From NCBI RefSeq assembly GCF_022808915.1, contig NZ_JAKZFS010000006.1:62001-126000 (forward strand): DNA of 64,000 bases. Reading direction: 5' to 3'. The position numbers were made by a program, and so were the translations under genes. The notes below the pieces were generated by a model. That model ran no database searches and was not told the origin of the DNA. It saw only the letters and a program-made list of their open reading frames with translations. Of the stretch, positions 9,008-17,641 are shown piece after piece (within the stretch, counting starts at the first letter, position 1; each line of letters starts with the position of its first letter). The stretch is from Fundidesulfovibrio terrae (GTDB lineage: Bacteria > Desulfobacterota > Desulfovibrionia > Desulfovibrionales > Desulfovibrionaceae).

Positions 9008-9742
9008 ATGAACGACTCACCCGCCAGCCACCGTCCCTTCGAGACCCTGGGCGACGCGACCAGCGCGGCTTCCGGCCGCTTGGCCCGGCAGGTAGTGCTG
9101 CCGTTCGGCAAATCATTCGAGATCAGCGTCAAAAGCCTCAGGGTGCGCTTCTTCCGCTCGCTCATCACCGTCATGAGCCTGGTGCTGGCCGTGGCCTTCC
9201 TGGCCTTCACCCTGCTCGGGCACGACGTGGCCATGGGGCTTCTGGCCTCGGGGGATCCGTCGCTGCAGACCGACCTGGTCAAGGCCGGGTTCGACCTGGC
9301 TCCAGGGCGCTATCCCGGCAGCTACGAGGTTGCCTCCAGCGCCAAGGACCGCTGGATCGTCATCCTGTCGCTCCTGGTGTGCGCGGTGGGCATCGTCAAC
9401 GCCCAGCTCATGGCGGTGACTGAACGCTTCCGCGAGATCGGCACCATGAAGTGCCTGGGCGCGCTGGACAGCTTCGTGCTGCGCTTGTTCCTCCTGGAGG
9501 CGGGCATGCAGGGGCTGGCCGGGGCCCTGGCCGGGGCGGTGATCGGCGGCCTTGTGGGGCTTCTGGCCGGGGTTCTGCGCTTCGGCCTGCCGGCGCTCTA
9601 TCATCTGCACCTGGCCGACGCCGCGTCGAGCGTGGGCTGGTCGGTCCTGGTGGGCTTCGTCCTGAGCCTGATCGGGGTATCCTATCCGGCGCTGGTGGCC
9701 TCCCGGATGCCTCCGGTGGCGGCCATGCGGGCCGAGGAATGA
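9008..9742 (+). CDS. FtsX/MacB-like ABC transporter permease
   Basis: This 244-residue permease has the four-helix FtsX core. The first helix is at about residues 50-75 (FFRSLITVMSLVLAVAFLAF), a short periplasmic segment follows, then three helices to the C-terminus (IVILSLLVCAVGIVNAQLM, LFLLEAGMQGLAG, VGWSVLVGFVLSLIGVSYPALV). The cytosolic ERFREIGTMKCLGAL motif is the conserved coupling segment of FtsX domains. It lacks the large extracellular domain of MacB. Its partner ATPase follows after three bases. Such type VII ABC systems usually act mechanically on envelope substrates. The next large gene holds a second FtsX permease, so the transporter is probably a heterodimer. Confidence 0.85.
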   Translation: MNDSPASHRPFETLGDATSAASGRLARQVVLPFGKSFEISVKSLRVRFFRSLITVMSLVLAVAFLAFTLLGHDVAMGLLASGDPSLQTDLVKAGFDLAPGRYPGSYEVASSAKDRWIVILSLLVCAVGIVNAQLMAVTERFREIGTMKCLGALDSFVLRLFLLEAGMQGLAGALAGAVIGGLVGLLAGVLRFGLPALYHLHLADAASSVGWSVLVGFVLSLIGVSYPALVASRMPPVAAMRAEE

Positions 9743-9745
9743 ACC

Positions 9746-10486
9746 ATGGCTGAGAAGCACAGCATAGTCCGCGTATCGGGCGTCACCAAGTCATTCGAGC
9801 TTGGCAGGCTCACGGTCCAGGCCCTCAAGGGAGTGGACCTGTCCATCCACTCGGGGGAGTACCTGTCCATCATGGGGCCGTCGGGCTCGGGCAAGTCCAC
9901 GCTGTTCAACATGATCGGCGGCCTGGACAAGCCCACCACGGGCAAGGTGTTCATCGACGAGGTGGACATCGCCCAGTTGGACGCCTACGAGCTGGCCTGG
10001 CTCCGGAACCGCAAGATCGGCTACATTTTCCAGACGTTCAACCTCATCCAGGTGATGACCGCCCTGGAAAACGTCACCCTGCCCATGACCTTCGCGGGCG
10101 TGCCCGAGGACGAGGCCGCCGAGCGCGGCCTTGGCCTGCTCGGTCTCGTAGGGCTTCGCGAGCGCCACGCCCACAGGCCCATGGAACTCTCCGGCGGGCA
10201 GCAGCAACGCGTGGCCATCGCCCGCTCCCTGGCCAACAATCCGGCCATCGTGCTGGCCGACGAACCCACCGGCAACCTGGACCTGACCACCGGCGAGGAG
10301 ATCATCACCCTGCTCAAAAGCCTGAGCCGCGACCGGGGCGTGACCATCATCTCGGCCACTCACGATTACAAGATGCTCAACGTCTCCGACCGGGTGGTGT
10401 GGATACGCGACGGCCGCATCGACAAGATCGAGGAGCGCGACCAGCTCAAGATCACCCTGGGCGACATCGGGGCCAAGGAATACTGA
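9746..10486 (+). CDS. ABC transporter ATP-binding protein, LolD/MacB type
   Basis: This 246-residue ATPase has Walker [10 protein letters not shown], signature [15 protein letters not shown], Walker B IVLADEPTGNLD and the switch histidine in ISATHDYKML. The extended IDEVDIAQLDAYELAWLRNRKIGYIFQTFNLI stretch is typical of the LolD/MacB/FtsE group. These drive FtsX-type permeases for lipoprotein release, efflux or mechanotransmission. It lies three bases after one FtsX-like permease and 256 bp before a second, peptidase-fused one, and probably energises both. Confidence 0.93.
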   Translation: MAEKHSIVRVSGVTKSFELGRLTVQALKGVDLSIHSGEYLSIMGPSGSGKSTLFNMIGGLDKPTTGKVFIDEVDIAQLDAYELAWLRNRKIGYIFQTFNLIQVMTALENVTLPMTFAGVPEDEAAERGLGLLGLVGLRERHAHRPMELSGGQQQRVAIARSLANNPAIVLADEPTGNLDLTTGEEIITLLKSLSRDRGVTIISATHDYKMLNVSDRVVWIRDGRIDKIEERDQLKITLGDIGAKEY

Positions 10487-10742
10487 TGTCCTCCGCCCCA
10501 GAGCCATGCTGTAATAATTATGGGGGATTCCAAAGGGACCAGTCTCTAAGGCCTGGTGAGGCCTCCCCTGTCCAGGCCCCGTCGCGTGTACCAACTTATT
10601 TAAAGCGATACATGAGGAAAATGTTCTCAGGCGGTTCCTCTTTCAGGCAAGCAGCCCGAGCCAGCGCTTGTTTGCGCACCATGACCCCGCGCGCGGGCAT
10701 CATGCCCGCCGGTTGCGACTCCGGGCCAGGGCGGGCCTGCCC
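10487..10742 (+). other. Intercistronic gap with a hairpin
   Basis: This 256-bp gap lies between the ATPase gene and the giant peptidase-permease gene. It contains a perfect 7-bp inverted repeat (GGCCTGG/CCAGGCC, 10550-10556 with 10572-10578) without a T-run, so it is not an obvious terminator. The gap is somewhat AT-rich around 10590-10625. No gene or clear promoter was recognised. Confidence 0.4.
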
Positions 10743-13700
10743 GTGAAGCGCCTGGCCGCCCTGGCGTGGCTCCTGGCCCTTTCGGTGCTGTGCGCGTCTC
10801 CGTGCATGGCCAAGAAGGACAAGAACGCCGCGCCCAAGGCTGACCCCGCGCTCGTGGAGGCTTTCGGGCGGGATCCCGTAACCGTCCTGGCTTCCCTGGG
10901 CGACCGCTCAACGGGTTCGGAAGGGGCTGCCACGGCAGCCGGCGTCATCCAGGCGTGGTTCGAGAGCCTGGACCTGGGCACGGCGGGCCGCCAGCGGTTC
11001 GTGGTCCCAACCAAGCAGTACGGCCGTTGTTCGCTCACCGTGGGCTCCAAGTGCGCGGCCCTGCGCCCGGCCGATCTGAACGTGCTCACCCCTGCCGCCG
11101 CCGACGACATCGAAGGCGTGCTCATCGACGCGGGGCCCGGCGAGGTCTCCGACTTCAACGGCAAGGACGTGGCCGGGGCCATCGTGCTCATGGACCTGGA
11201 TTCCGGCAAGAACTGGATGAACGCGGCCCTCCTGGGCGCGCGCGCCGTGGTCTACGTGGACCGGCGCATCGGCGGCAAGCCGGCCAGCCGCGCCATGTTC
11301 CAGGACAAGCAGGAGCTCACCCCGGCCCTGTTCCCCAGGTACTACCTGGACGCCCAGACGGCGGCGCGGGAACTCTCGGGGCTCATTGGCTCCACGGCGC
11401 GGCTTTCGGCCGAGGCCGTCTGGAAGCCCAAGCTGGCCGACAACGTTTATCTGTTCGTGGAGGGCTCGGACCCGGCCCTGTCCAAGCAGATCCTCCTGGT
11501 GGAAGCCTTCTACGACAGCCAGGCGTACATTCCGGGCCTTTCTCCCGGCGCGGACGAAGCCTCGTCCATGGCGGTGCTGGCTCGGCTTGCGACGAAACTC
11601 CAGGCCGAGCGTCCCAAGCGCTCCGTGCTGCTTGCGGCCACTGCCGGGCATGCCCAGTCCCTGGCCGGGTGGCGCGATTTCCTGGCGGCCTTCCGGGCCA
11701 AGGGCAAGGAGCTGCGCACCATCCGCAAGGAGTACGCCGACAGGGCCGAGAACGCCTCCGCCGTGCTGGCCGCCCTGGGCAAGCCGGATGCAGCCCTGGA
11801 CGACCCGCTGCTGGGCCCGGCCCTGGAGACGGCCCTCAAAGATGAAGTGGACTCCGTGACCACCCGGCTCATGCGTCTGCGCCTGGGCGGGGAGGGCAGC
11901 CAAGAACAGGAACTGGCCGCGCTCACGGCGCGCCGCGCGGTGCTCCGGGGTTTGAGTTGGCGCGGCAATTTCACAGGTCTTAGCGAGGAAGAGGCGACGC
12001 TCATGCGCGGGCTGTTGCCCGGCGTGCGCGAACGCTACGAGGACATGGAAGCCGACGCCAAGCGCCAACTGGCCGCGGTGGAATCCTCCCGCGACCTGCG
12101 CCAGCTCGCCGGCGACGCGGACATCGCGGTGGCGGTCTCCCTGCACATCTCCAGCCACGGCGACGGGGTAGGGGCGGTAAGCGACGGATGGCTCTACGCG
12201 CTTAAGCCAGAGGTCAACCGGGTGCAGTCCTATTCCGGGCTTTCGGGTTTTCTGACCGACAAGGCCCGCGCCCTGGGCTACCCCAAGGACGACCTGCGCT
12301 TCGTCAACGGCCTGCGGACGGACCGCACCCGACCCTGGCGCAGTTATTTCCTGGATAATCCCCAACTGGGCGGCGAGGTGTCGGCGCTGGCCGGCTTTCT
12401 GGGCGTCAGCCTGGCCACGGTCAACGACGGGCGCTTCTTGTGGGGCACGCCCAGCGACATCCCCGAGCTGGTGGACCGCGAGAACCTTGCCCGCCAGGGC
12501 GAGCTGGCCTGCGGGCTGGTGTCGGCCCTGGCCGGTAGCGGTTTCGAGGCCCCGGACAATCCCCCGCGAAACGGTTTCGCCACGCTGACAGGGCGGGCCA
12601 AGTTCATCCGCCAGGGAGAACTCTTCCCGGACAGGGCCGCCTCGGGCACGGTGATGCTCGTCTACCAGGGCGACAGCCGCTACCTGGCCATGGCCGGTTC
12701 CGACGGCACGTTCCGGGTGGCCGGACTGGCCGATTCCCGGAACGTGCTGGACAAGGCCATCATCGAGGGCTACCGCTTCGCGCGCAAAAACGGCGAGGCC
12801 ATCTGGGCCGTGGACAAGAAGCAGACCGGCAAGGATGCCTACCGCGTGCGCCTGCGCCGCCTGGCCTCGGAGACCGACCTGGTCATGTTCTCCTGCCGCC
12901 AGAGCACGCTGTTCTCCATGTTCGACCCGCGCACCTTCCGGTATTTCACCAAGGTGGAGCTTCTCGACGGCAGGCGCGAGGCCGAGCCCGCGCGCTACTG
13001 GTTCTCCCGGCTGGACACCCTCAACTCCACCATGTTCAGCCTCTTCCTGGAGCCTTCCGCCACCTACAAGCTCATCCTCTCGGACACGGTACTGGCCCGG
13101 AAGATGATCCTGTTGGACTCCACCCCCGAGCACCCGGACGGCACCGGCTATTCCGTGGAGAAATGGCCCCTCCTGCCCTGGACCGAATACCACGCGGCCA
13201 GCGACATGTGGGACCTGTTGACCCCGAGGGTGAAGAATCTCGAGGACCACGGCATCTACAACGAACGCCTGCGGGAGATGCTTGAGACCGGCAAGGGAAT
13301 GCTGGCCAAGGCGTCCGAACTCAAGGGAGAAAAACGTTACGACGAGGCCCTGTCCCAGGCGCGGGCCTCCTGGGCCTTCGCCGCGCGGGTCTACAACGAC
13401 GTGGAGAAGACCCAGAAGGACGTGCTCATGGGCGTGCTCTTCTACATCGCCCTGTTCATCCCCTTCGCCTACTGCCTGGAGCGCCTGGTCTTCGCCTTCA
13501 CCGACATCCACAAACGGATCCTGGGATTCCTGGGCATCCTGACCACGGTCATCGCGATCATCTACAACGTCCACCCGGCCTTCAAGCTCACCTACAGCCC
13601 CATGGTGGTCATCCTGGCCTTCTTCATCATCGGGCTGGCCGTAATCGTGGGCTTCATCATCATCATGCGCTTCGAGCAGGAGATGGAGGAGCTGCAGCGC

Positions 13701-15545
13701 CGGGCCAAGCACGTCAAGGCTTCGGAGATCGGCAAGCTCAAGGCGTTCGCCGCCTCCTTCGCCATCGGCGTCACCAACCTGCGCCGCCGCAAGATCAGGA
13801 CCTCGCTCACCTGCGCCACTCTGGTCATCCTCACCTTCACCATCATGAGCTTCACCTCCGTGCGCAGCGCCCGGGTGGACCACGCGGTGAAGTTCTCGCC
13901 GACAAGCAACTACCAGGGCGTGCTGCTGAAAAACATTGGCTGGAAGACCCTGCCGGTTGAGGCGGAGAACGTCCTCTCGGACCAGGCCGGGCAAGGGCAG
14001 GCCGCGCCCCGCGCCGTGATCGAATCCAGGGACCGGGTGAGCCCCTTCGTCACCCAGGTGATTGGGCCCGCCAAACACGAAACCGTGCAGGGCGTCATGG
14101 GCCTGTCCTTCGCCGAACCGAAGGTCAGCGGCATGAACCGCATCCTCACCGCCGGACGCTGGTTCGCGGAGGGGGAGCGCAGGGCGGTGATCCTCCCCGA
14201 AGCAATGGCCAAGCGTCTCGGCGCGGGCCCCGGATCCAAGGTGACCATCTGGGGCGAGCCCTACGAGGTCGTGGGGCTCTTCGCGGGCAAGGAGCTCGAC
14301 CAGTTCACCGACCTGGACGGCGAAACGCTGACCCCCGTGACCTTCCCCAGCGAGACCGCCGTGGAAGTCACGGACACGGAAAAGGAGGCCATGGAGTCCG
14401 GCGAGGATGTCGTCAGCTACCAGGGCCGCTACCAGCACGTGCAGGGCGAGCAGGTGGCCATCCTGCCCTACGAGACGGTGATGAGCCTGGGGGGGCAGCT
14501 GAAAAGCCTGGCCGTGACGGCCAACGCCGCCCAGGACCTGGCCGACAAGCTGGCCGACCGCTTCGGCCTGACCATCTACGCCGGGCTGCCGGGCGGCACC
14601 TTCGTGCTCCAGTCGTCCGACACCATCAACTACGCCGGGGTGCCGAACATCATCGTGCCCCTGGCCATAGCCATGCTCATCGTGCTCTCCACCATGATCG
14701 GCGCGGTCTACGAGCGCAAACGCGAGATAGCCGTCTACACCGCCGTGGGCCTGGCCCCCACCCACGTCTCCTTCCTGTTCATCGCCGAGGCCCTGGCGTT
14801 TGCCGTGCTTTCGGCGGTGATGGGCTACCTTCTGGCCCAGACCGCCGCCGGGGTCCTTTCCGGCACGGCCATCTGGAAGGGCATGACCGCCAACTACAGC
14901 TCGCTTTCCGGCGTGGCCGCCATGGGGCTGGTCATCCTGGTGGTGCTGGTGTCAGTGATCTATCCCTCGCGCGTGGCGGCCAACATCGCCATCCCGGACG
15001 TGAACCGCTCCTGGACCTTGCCTGAGCCCCAGGGAAACACCATCAAGGCCACCTTGCCCTTCCTCATGCATATCCGCGAGCAGGACTGTGCGGGCGGTTT
15101 TTTGCTGGAGTATTACAAGGCGCATCATGATGTGTCGCACGGACTGTTTTCCACGGCCGAGGTCCGGCAGGATTTCGTCTGCCCCTGGAAGGCCCCGGGC
15201 GCCGGGCCGCATCCGGGCGAGCTGCACGGCGAGTTCTGTTCGCTGGACTCGTGCCTGCGCATCATGGCCAAGGTGTGGCTGGCGCCCTTCGATTTCGGCA
15301 TCAACCAGCAGGTGACCATTACCTTTTCGCCCGCCATGTGGCATCCGGGATACCTGGAGATCAATGTGGAGCTGACCCGCGAGGCGGGCGAGGCGGGCAT
15401 GTGGAAGCGCCTCAACAAGGGCTTCCTGGACGACTTGCGCAAGCAGATGCTGGTGTGGCGCTCCCTGGACGAGGAGCGGCGCACCTCCTACGAGGCCAGC
15501 GTGGACACCAGCATGAAAAACCCCGAAGCCGCGGGGCCGCCCTGA
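10743..15545 (+). CDS. Giant M28-peptidase-like / FtsX permease fusion protein
   Basis: About 1600 residues. I start at the GTG at 10743 because a clean signal peptide (KRLAALAWLLALSVLCASPCMA) follows. A PA-like insert (GKDVAGAIVLMD...ARAVVYVD) comes next, then an M28-type fold at about residues 245-320 (ILLVEAFYDSQ...GADEASSMAVLARL). The usual HxD and D-D/N zinc ligands look lost, so peptidase activity is doubtful. A carboxypeptidase-regulatory-like beta domain lies near residues 620-690. Three membrane helices (about 900-985) follow, then an FtsX core starting near NLRRRKIRTSLTC with its large extracytoplasmic loop and terminal helices. A cytosolic domain of about 170 residues closes the protein. 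It probably forms the second half-permease for the upstream ATPase, with a periplasmic substrate-handling module. Confidence 0.75.
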   Translation: MKRLAALAWLLALSVLCASPCMAKKDKNAAPKADPALVEAFGRDPVTVLASLGDRSTGSEGAATAAGVIQAWFESLDLGTAGRQRFVVPTKQYGRCSLTVGSKCAALRPADLNVLTPAAADDIEGVLIDAGPGEVSDFNGKDVAGAIVLMDLDSGKNWMNAALLGARAVVYVDRRIGGKPASRAMFQDKQELTPALFPRYYLDAQTAARELSGLIGSTARLSAEAVWKPKLADNVYLFVEGSDPALSKQILLVEAFYDSQAYIPGLSPGADEASSMAVLARLATKLQAERPKRSVLLAATAGHAQSLAGWRDFLAAFRAKGKELRTIRKEYADRAENASAVLAALGKPDAALDDPLLGPALETALKDEVDSVTTRLMRLRLGGEGSQEQELAALTARRAVLRGLSWRGNFTGLSEEEATLMRGLLPGVRERYEDMEADAKRQLAAVESSRDLRQLAGDADIAVAVSLHISSHGDGVGAVSDGWLYALKPEVNRVQSYSGLSGFLTDKARALGYPKDDLRFVNGLRTDRTRPWRSYFLDNPQLGGEVSALAGFLGVSLATVNDGRFLWGTPSDIPELVDRENLARQGELACGLVSALAGSGFEAPDNPPRNGFATLTGRAKFIRQGELFPDRAASGTVMLVYQGDSRYLAMAGSDGTFRVAGLADSRNVLDKAIIEGYRFARKNGEAIWAVDKKQTGKDAYRVRLRRLASETDLVMFSCRQSTLFSMFDPRTFRYFTKVELLDGRREAEPARYWFSRLDTLNSTMFSLFLEPSATYKLILSDTVLARKMILLDSTPEHPDGTGYSVEKWPLLPWTEYHAASDMWDLLTPRVKNLEDHGIYNERLREMLETGKGMLAKASELKGEKRYDEALSQARASWAFAARVYNDVEKTQKDVLMGVLFYIALFIPFAYCLERLVFAFTDIHKRILGFLGILTTVIAIIYNVHPAFKLTYSPMVVILAFFIIGLAVIVGFIIIMRFEQEMEELQRRAKHVKASEIGKLKAFAASFAIGVTNLRRRKIRTSLTCATLVILTFTIMSFTSVRSARVDHAVKFSPTSNYQGVLLKNIGWKTLPVEAENVLSDQAGQGQAAPRAVIESRDRVSPFVTQVIGPAKHETVQGVMGLSFAEPKVSGMNRILTAGRWFAEGERRAVILPEAMAKRLGAGPGSKVTIWGEPYEVVGLFAGKELDQFTDLDGETLTPVTFPSETAVEVTDTEKEAMESGEDVVSYQGRYQHVQGEQVAILPYETVMSLGGQLKSLAVTANAAQDLADKLADRFGLTIYAGLPGGTFVLQSSDTINYAGVPNIIVPLAIAMLIVLSTMIGAVYERKREIAVYTAVGLAPTHVSFLFIAEALAFAVLSAVMGYLLAQTAAGVLSGTAIWKGMTANYSSLSGVAAMGLVILVVLVSVIYPSRVAANIAIPDVNRSWTLPEPQGNTIKATLPFLMHIREQDCAGGFLLEYYKAHHDVSHGLFSTAEVRQDFVCPWKAPGAGPHPGELHGEFCSLDSCLRIMAKVWLAPFDFGINQQVTITFSPAMWHPGYLEINVELTREAGEAGMWKRLNKGFLDDLRKQMLVWRSLDEERRTSYEASVDTSMKNPEAAGPP

Positions 15546-15640
15546 TGACGGTCGGGCGATCGGCGGCCGCCGCCCCCGGTGGGCGCGGCATTGGCGGCCC
15601 GGCTGACGGGCGGCGATAAGACAGAAGGCGCGAGACGAGC

Positions 15641-17620
15641 ATGGAACACAGTCCGATACGGCCACGCGCGATCATTCTGGGGGTGCTCTCCGGTGCGCTC
15701 CTGTGTTTGGCCACGCCCTACAACAACATGTACCTGGCGGCCACGCCGCTGGGGGGCGGGCATTTCCCCCTGGCCCCCTTCATCCTGCTTACGTGCCTCA
15801 CCGTGCTTGTGGCCCTCATCGCGCGCATCACCCGGTCCGGCCCGCTGCTCAGCGGCGCGGAGCTCCTGACCACCTGGATGCTGGCCGTGGTGGTCTCGGG
15901 CATCGCCTACACCGGGCTCATGCGCACGCTCCTCATCAACCTCACCGCTGTGGAGCACTTCGCCTCCTCGGGCAACCGCTGGTCCGAAACCCTGGCCCCG
16001 CTCATCCCCGGGGGGTGGACCGTCACCGACTCCAAGGCCGTGGATCTTCTCTACAACGGCCTGCCTGGCGGGCGCAGGCTCTCCTGGCTGGAGATACTTC
16101 AGAACATCCCCTGGAGCGCCTGGGCCGGTCCCATGGCCGCATGGGGCGTATTCATCCTTTTGTGCTTCCTGGTGATGATCTGCCTGGTGAACCTCTTCAG
16201 CAGGCAGTGGATCGTAAACGAGCGCATGAACTTCCCGCTCCTGCGCCTGCCCTACATCATGGAGGAGTCCTTCCAGGGGGGCCGAGTGGGGGGATTCTTT
16301 TCCGACCGCTTCCTGCTGGCCGGGCTGCTGGTCCCCGTGGCGCTGCACCTGGTCAACGGGCTTTCGGTGTACATCCCCACCATCCCCCAGGTGCCAACGG
16401 TGCTGCTGGCCGGGCCGTATTTCGCCAAGACCGGCCTGTTTTCCGGCTTCACCAAGCTGAAGCTCTATTTCATCCCGGCCTACATCGGCTTCGCCTTCCT
16501 GACCTCGCGCCAGATATCGCTGTCCTTCTGGGCCTTCTTCATCATGGGCGGATTCTTGACGGGCATCCTGTCCATGGTTGGCTACCAGGTGCCCCCGTCG
16601 GCCCTGGGCGTCACTTTCGGCCCCACCCTGACCATGGCCGAGGAGACCCAGATGGTCGGGGCCTATGGCGTGTTCTTCCTGTTCATCGTCTGGCTCTCCA
16701 GGGACCACCTCAAGGACGTGCTGCGTTCGGCCTTCAGCACCCGGCCCGCTCCGGCCCGGGAGTCGGAATGGTTCTCCTCCCGCCTGGCTTTCTGGGGGCT
16801 GGTGCTGGGCGGACTCGGGCTCACGGCCTGGTGCCGGATGTTCGGCATGCCGCTTCTGGTGTCCATGCTGCTTCTGGGAGTGTTCTTCGTCGTGCTGCTG
16901 GTTGCCACCCGGGTTATCTGCCAGGGCGGCATCGCCTACTTCACCCTGACCGCCGCGCCTACCGACGGCCTGCTGTCCCTGTTCGGTTCGGGTTTCTTCA
17001 CCAACGCCGGGCTGATCATGGGCGTGATCATGCAGAAGGTGCAGTTCCTGGACCTGCGCGAGTCGCTCATGCCCTCGCTTCTGCACGCGGCCAAGGTGGG
17101 CGAGCCGGTGTCCCGCAAGAGGCTCTATTTCTTCGGGATCTGCCTGGCGTTGGGCGTTGGCGTGGTGGCTTCCTTCGTGGCCATGCTGGCCTTGTGCCAC
17201 AAGGTTGGCGTGCGCGACTTGCAGGCCGAGTGGGAGGTATCCTCGGTGCTGCGGATATACGAGGAGTCGAGCAAGCTCCTGGACGCACCCTCGGGGCCCA
17301 ACACCTGGATCGTTATCTTCGCCTCGGTGGGCGCGGCGGTGATGCTCGCCCTGGTGCTGTGCTTCCAGCGTTTCTACTGGTGGCCGCTGCATCCGGTGGG
17401 CTACCTGACCATGTACAGCTCGGCCATGCGCATCCTGTGGTTCAGCTTCTTTTTGGGCTGGCTGTGCAACCACGTGACCCTGCGCTACGGCGGCATCGAA
17501 CTGTTCCGCAGGGTGCGGATGTTCTTCATCGGCCTCATACTGGGGGATTTCCTCATGGGCGGCGCGTTCGCCGTGGTGGGCCTTTACATGGGCCAGAGCT
17601 ACCAGGTGCTGCCCTCGTGA
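15641..17620 (+). CDS. Polytopic OPT-like membrane protein (DUF6785-type)
   Basis: A 659-residue integral membrane protein with about 12-14 hydrophobic segments throughout and no soluble domain. The NERMNFPLLRLPYIMEES loop and the overall plan resemble a family I recall as DUF6785, distantly related to oligopeptide transporters (OPT). It is followed after 21 bp by a second such protein, so the two probably act as a pair. Both lie downstream of the ABC ATPase and the giant FtsX fusion in the same direction. The substrate is unknown. Transport of peptides or an envelope polymer is possible but not shown by the sequence. Confidence 0.65.
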   Translation: MEHSPIRPRAIILGVLSGALLCLATPYNNMYLAATPLGGGHFPLAPFILLTCLTVLVALIARITRSGPLLSGAELLTTWMLAVVVSGIAYTGLMRTLLINLTAVEHFASSGNRWSETLAPLIPGGWTVTDSKAVDLLYNGLPGGRRLSWLEILQNIPWSAWAGPMAAWGVFILLCFLVMICLVNLFSRQWIVNERMNFPLLRLPYIMEESFQGGRVGGFFSDRFLLAGLLVPVALHLVNGLSVYIPTIPQVPTVLLAGPYFAKTGLFSGFTKLKLYFIPAYIGFAFLTSRQISLSFWAFFIMGGFLTGILSMVGYQVPPSALGVTFGPTLTMAEETQMVGAYGVFFLFIVWLSRDHLKDVLRSAFSTRPAPARESEWFSSRLAFWGLVLGGLGLTAWCRMFGMPLLVSMLLLGVFFVVLLVATRVICQGGIAYFTLTAAPTDGLLSLFGSGFFTNAGLIMGVIMQKVQFLDLRESLMPSLLHAAKVGEPVSRKRLYFFGICLALGVGVVASFVAMLALCHKVGVRDLQAEWEVSSVLRIYEESSKLLDAPSGPNTWIVIFASVGAAVMLALVLCFQRFYWWPLHPVGYLTMYSSAMRILWFSFFLGWLCNHVTLRYGGIELFRRVRMFFIGLILGDFLMGGAFAVVGLYMGQSYQVLPS

Positions 17621-17641
17621 CGGGCGTCGCAGGCGGGTGAC

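Noticed and set aside
10908-14765. A 1285-codon open frame antisense to the giant peptidase-permease gene
   Set aside because: Its translation is rich in Gly, His, Arg and Gln without domains, and it mirrors the third-position GC bias of the real gene. It is a high-GC shadow frame.
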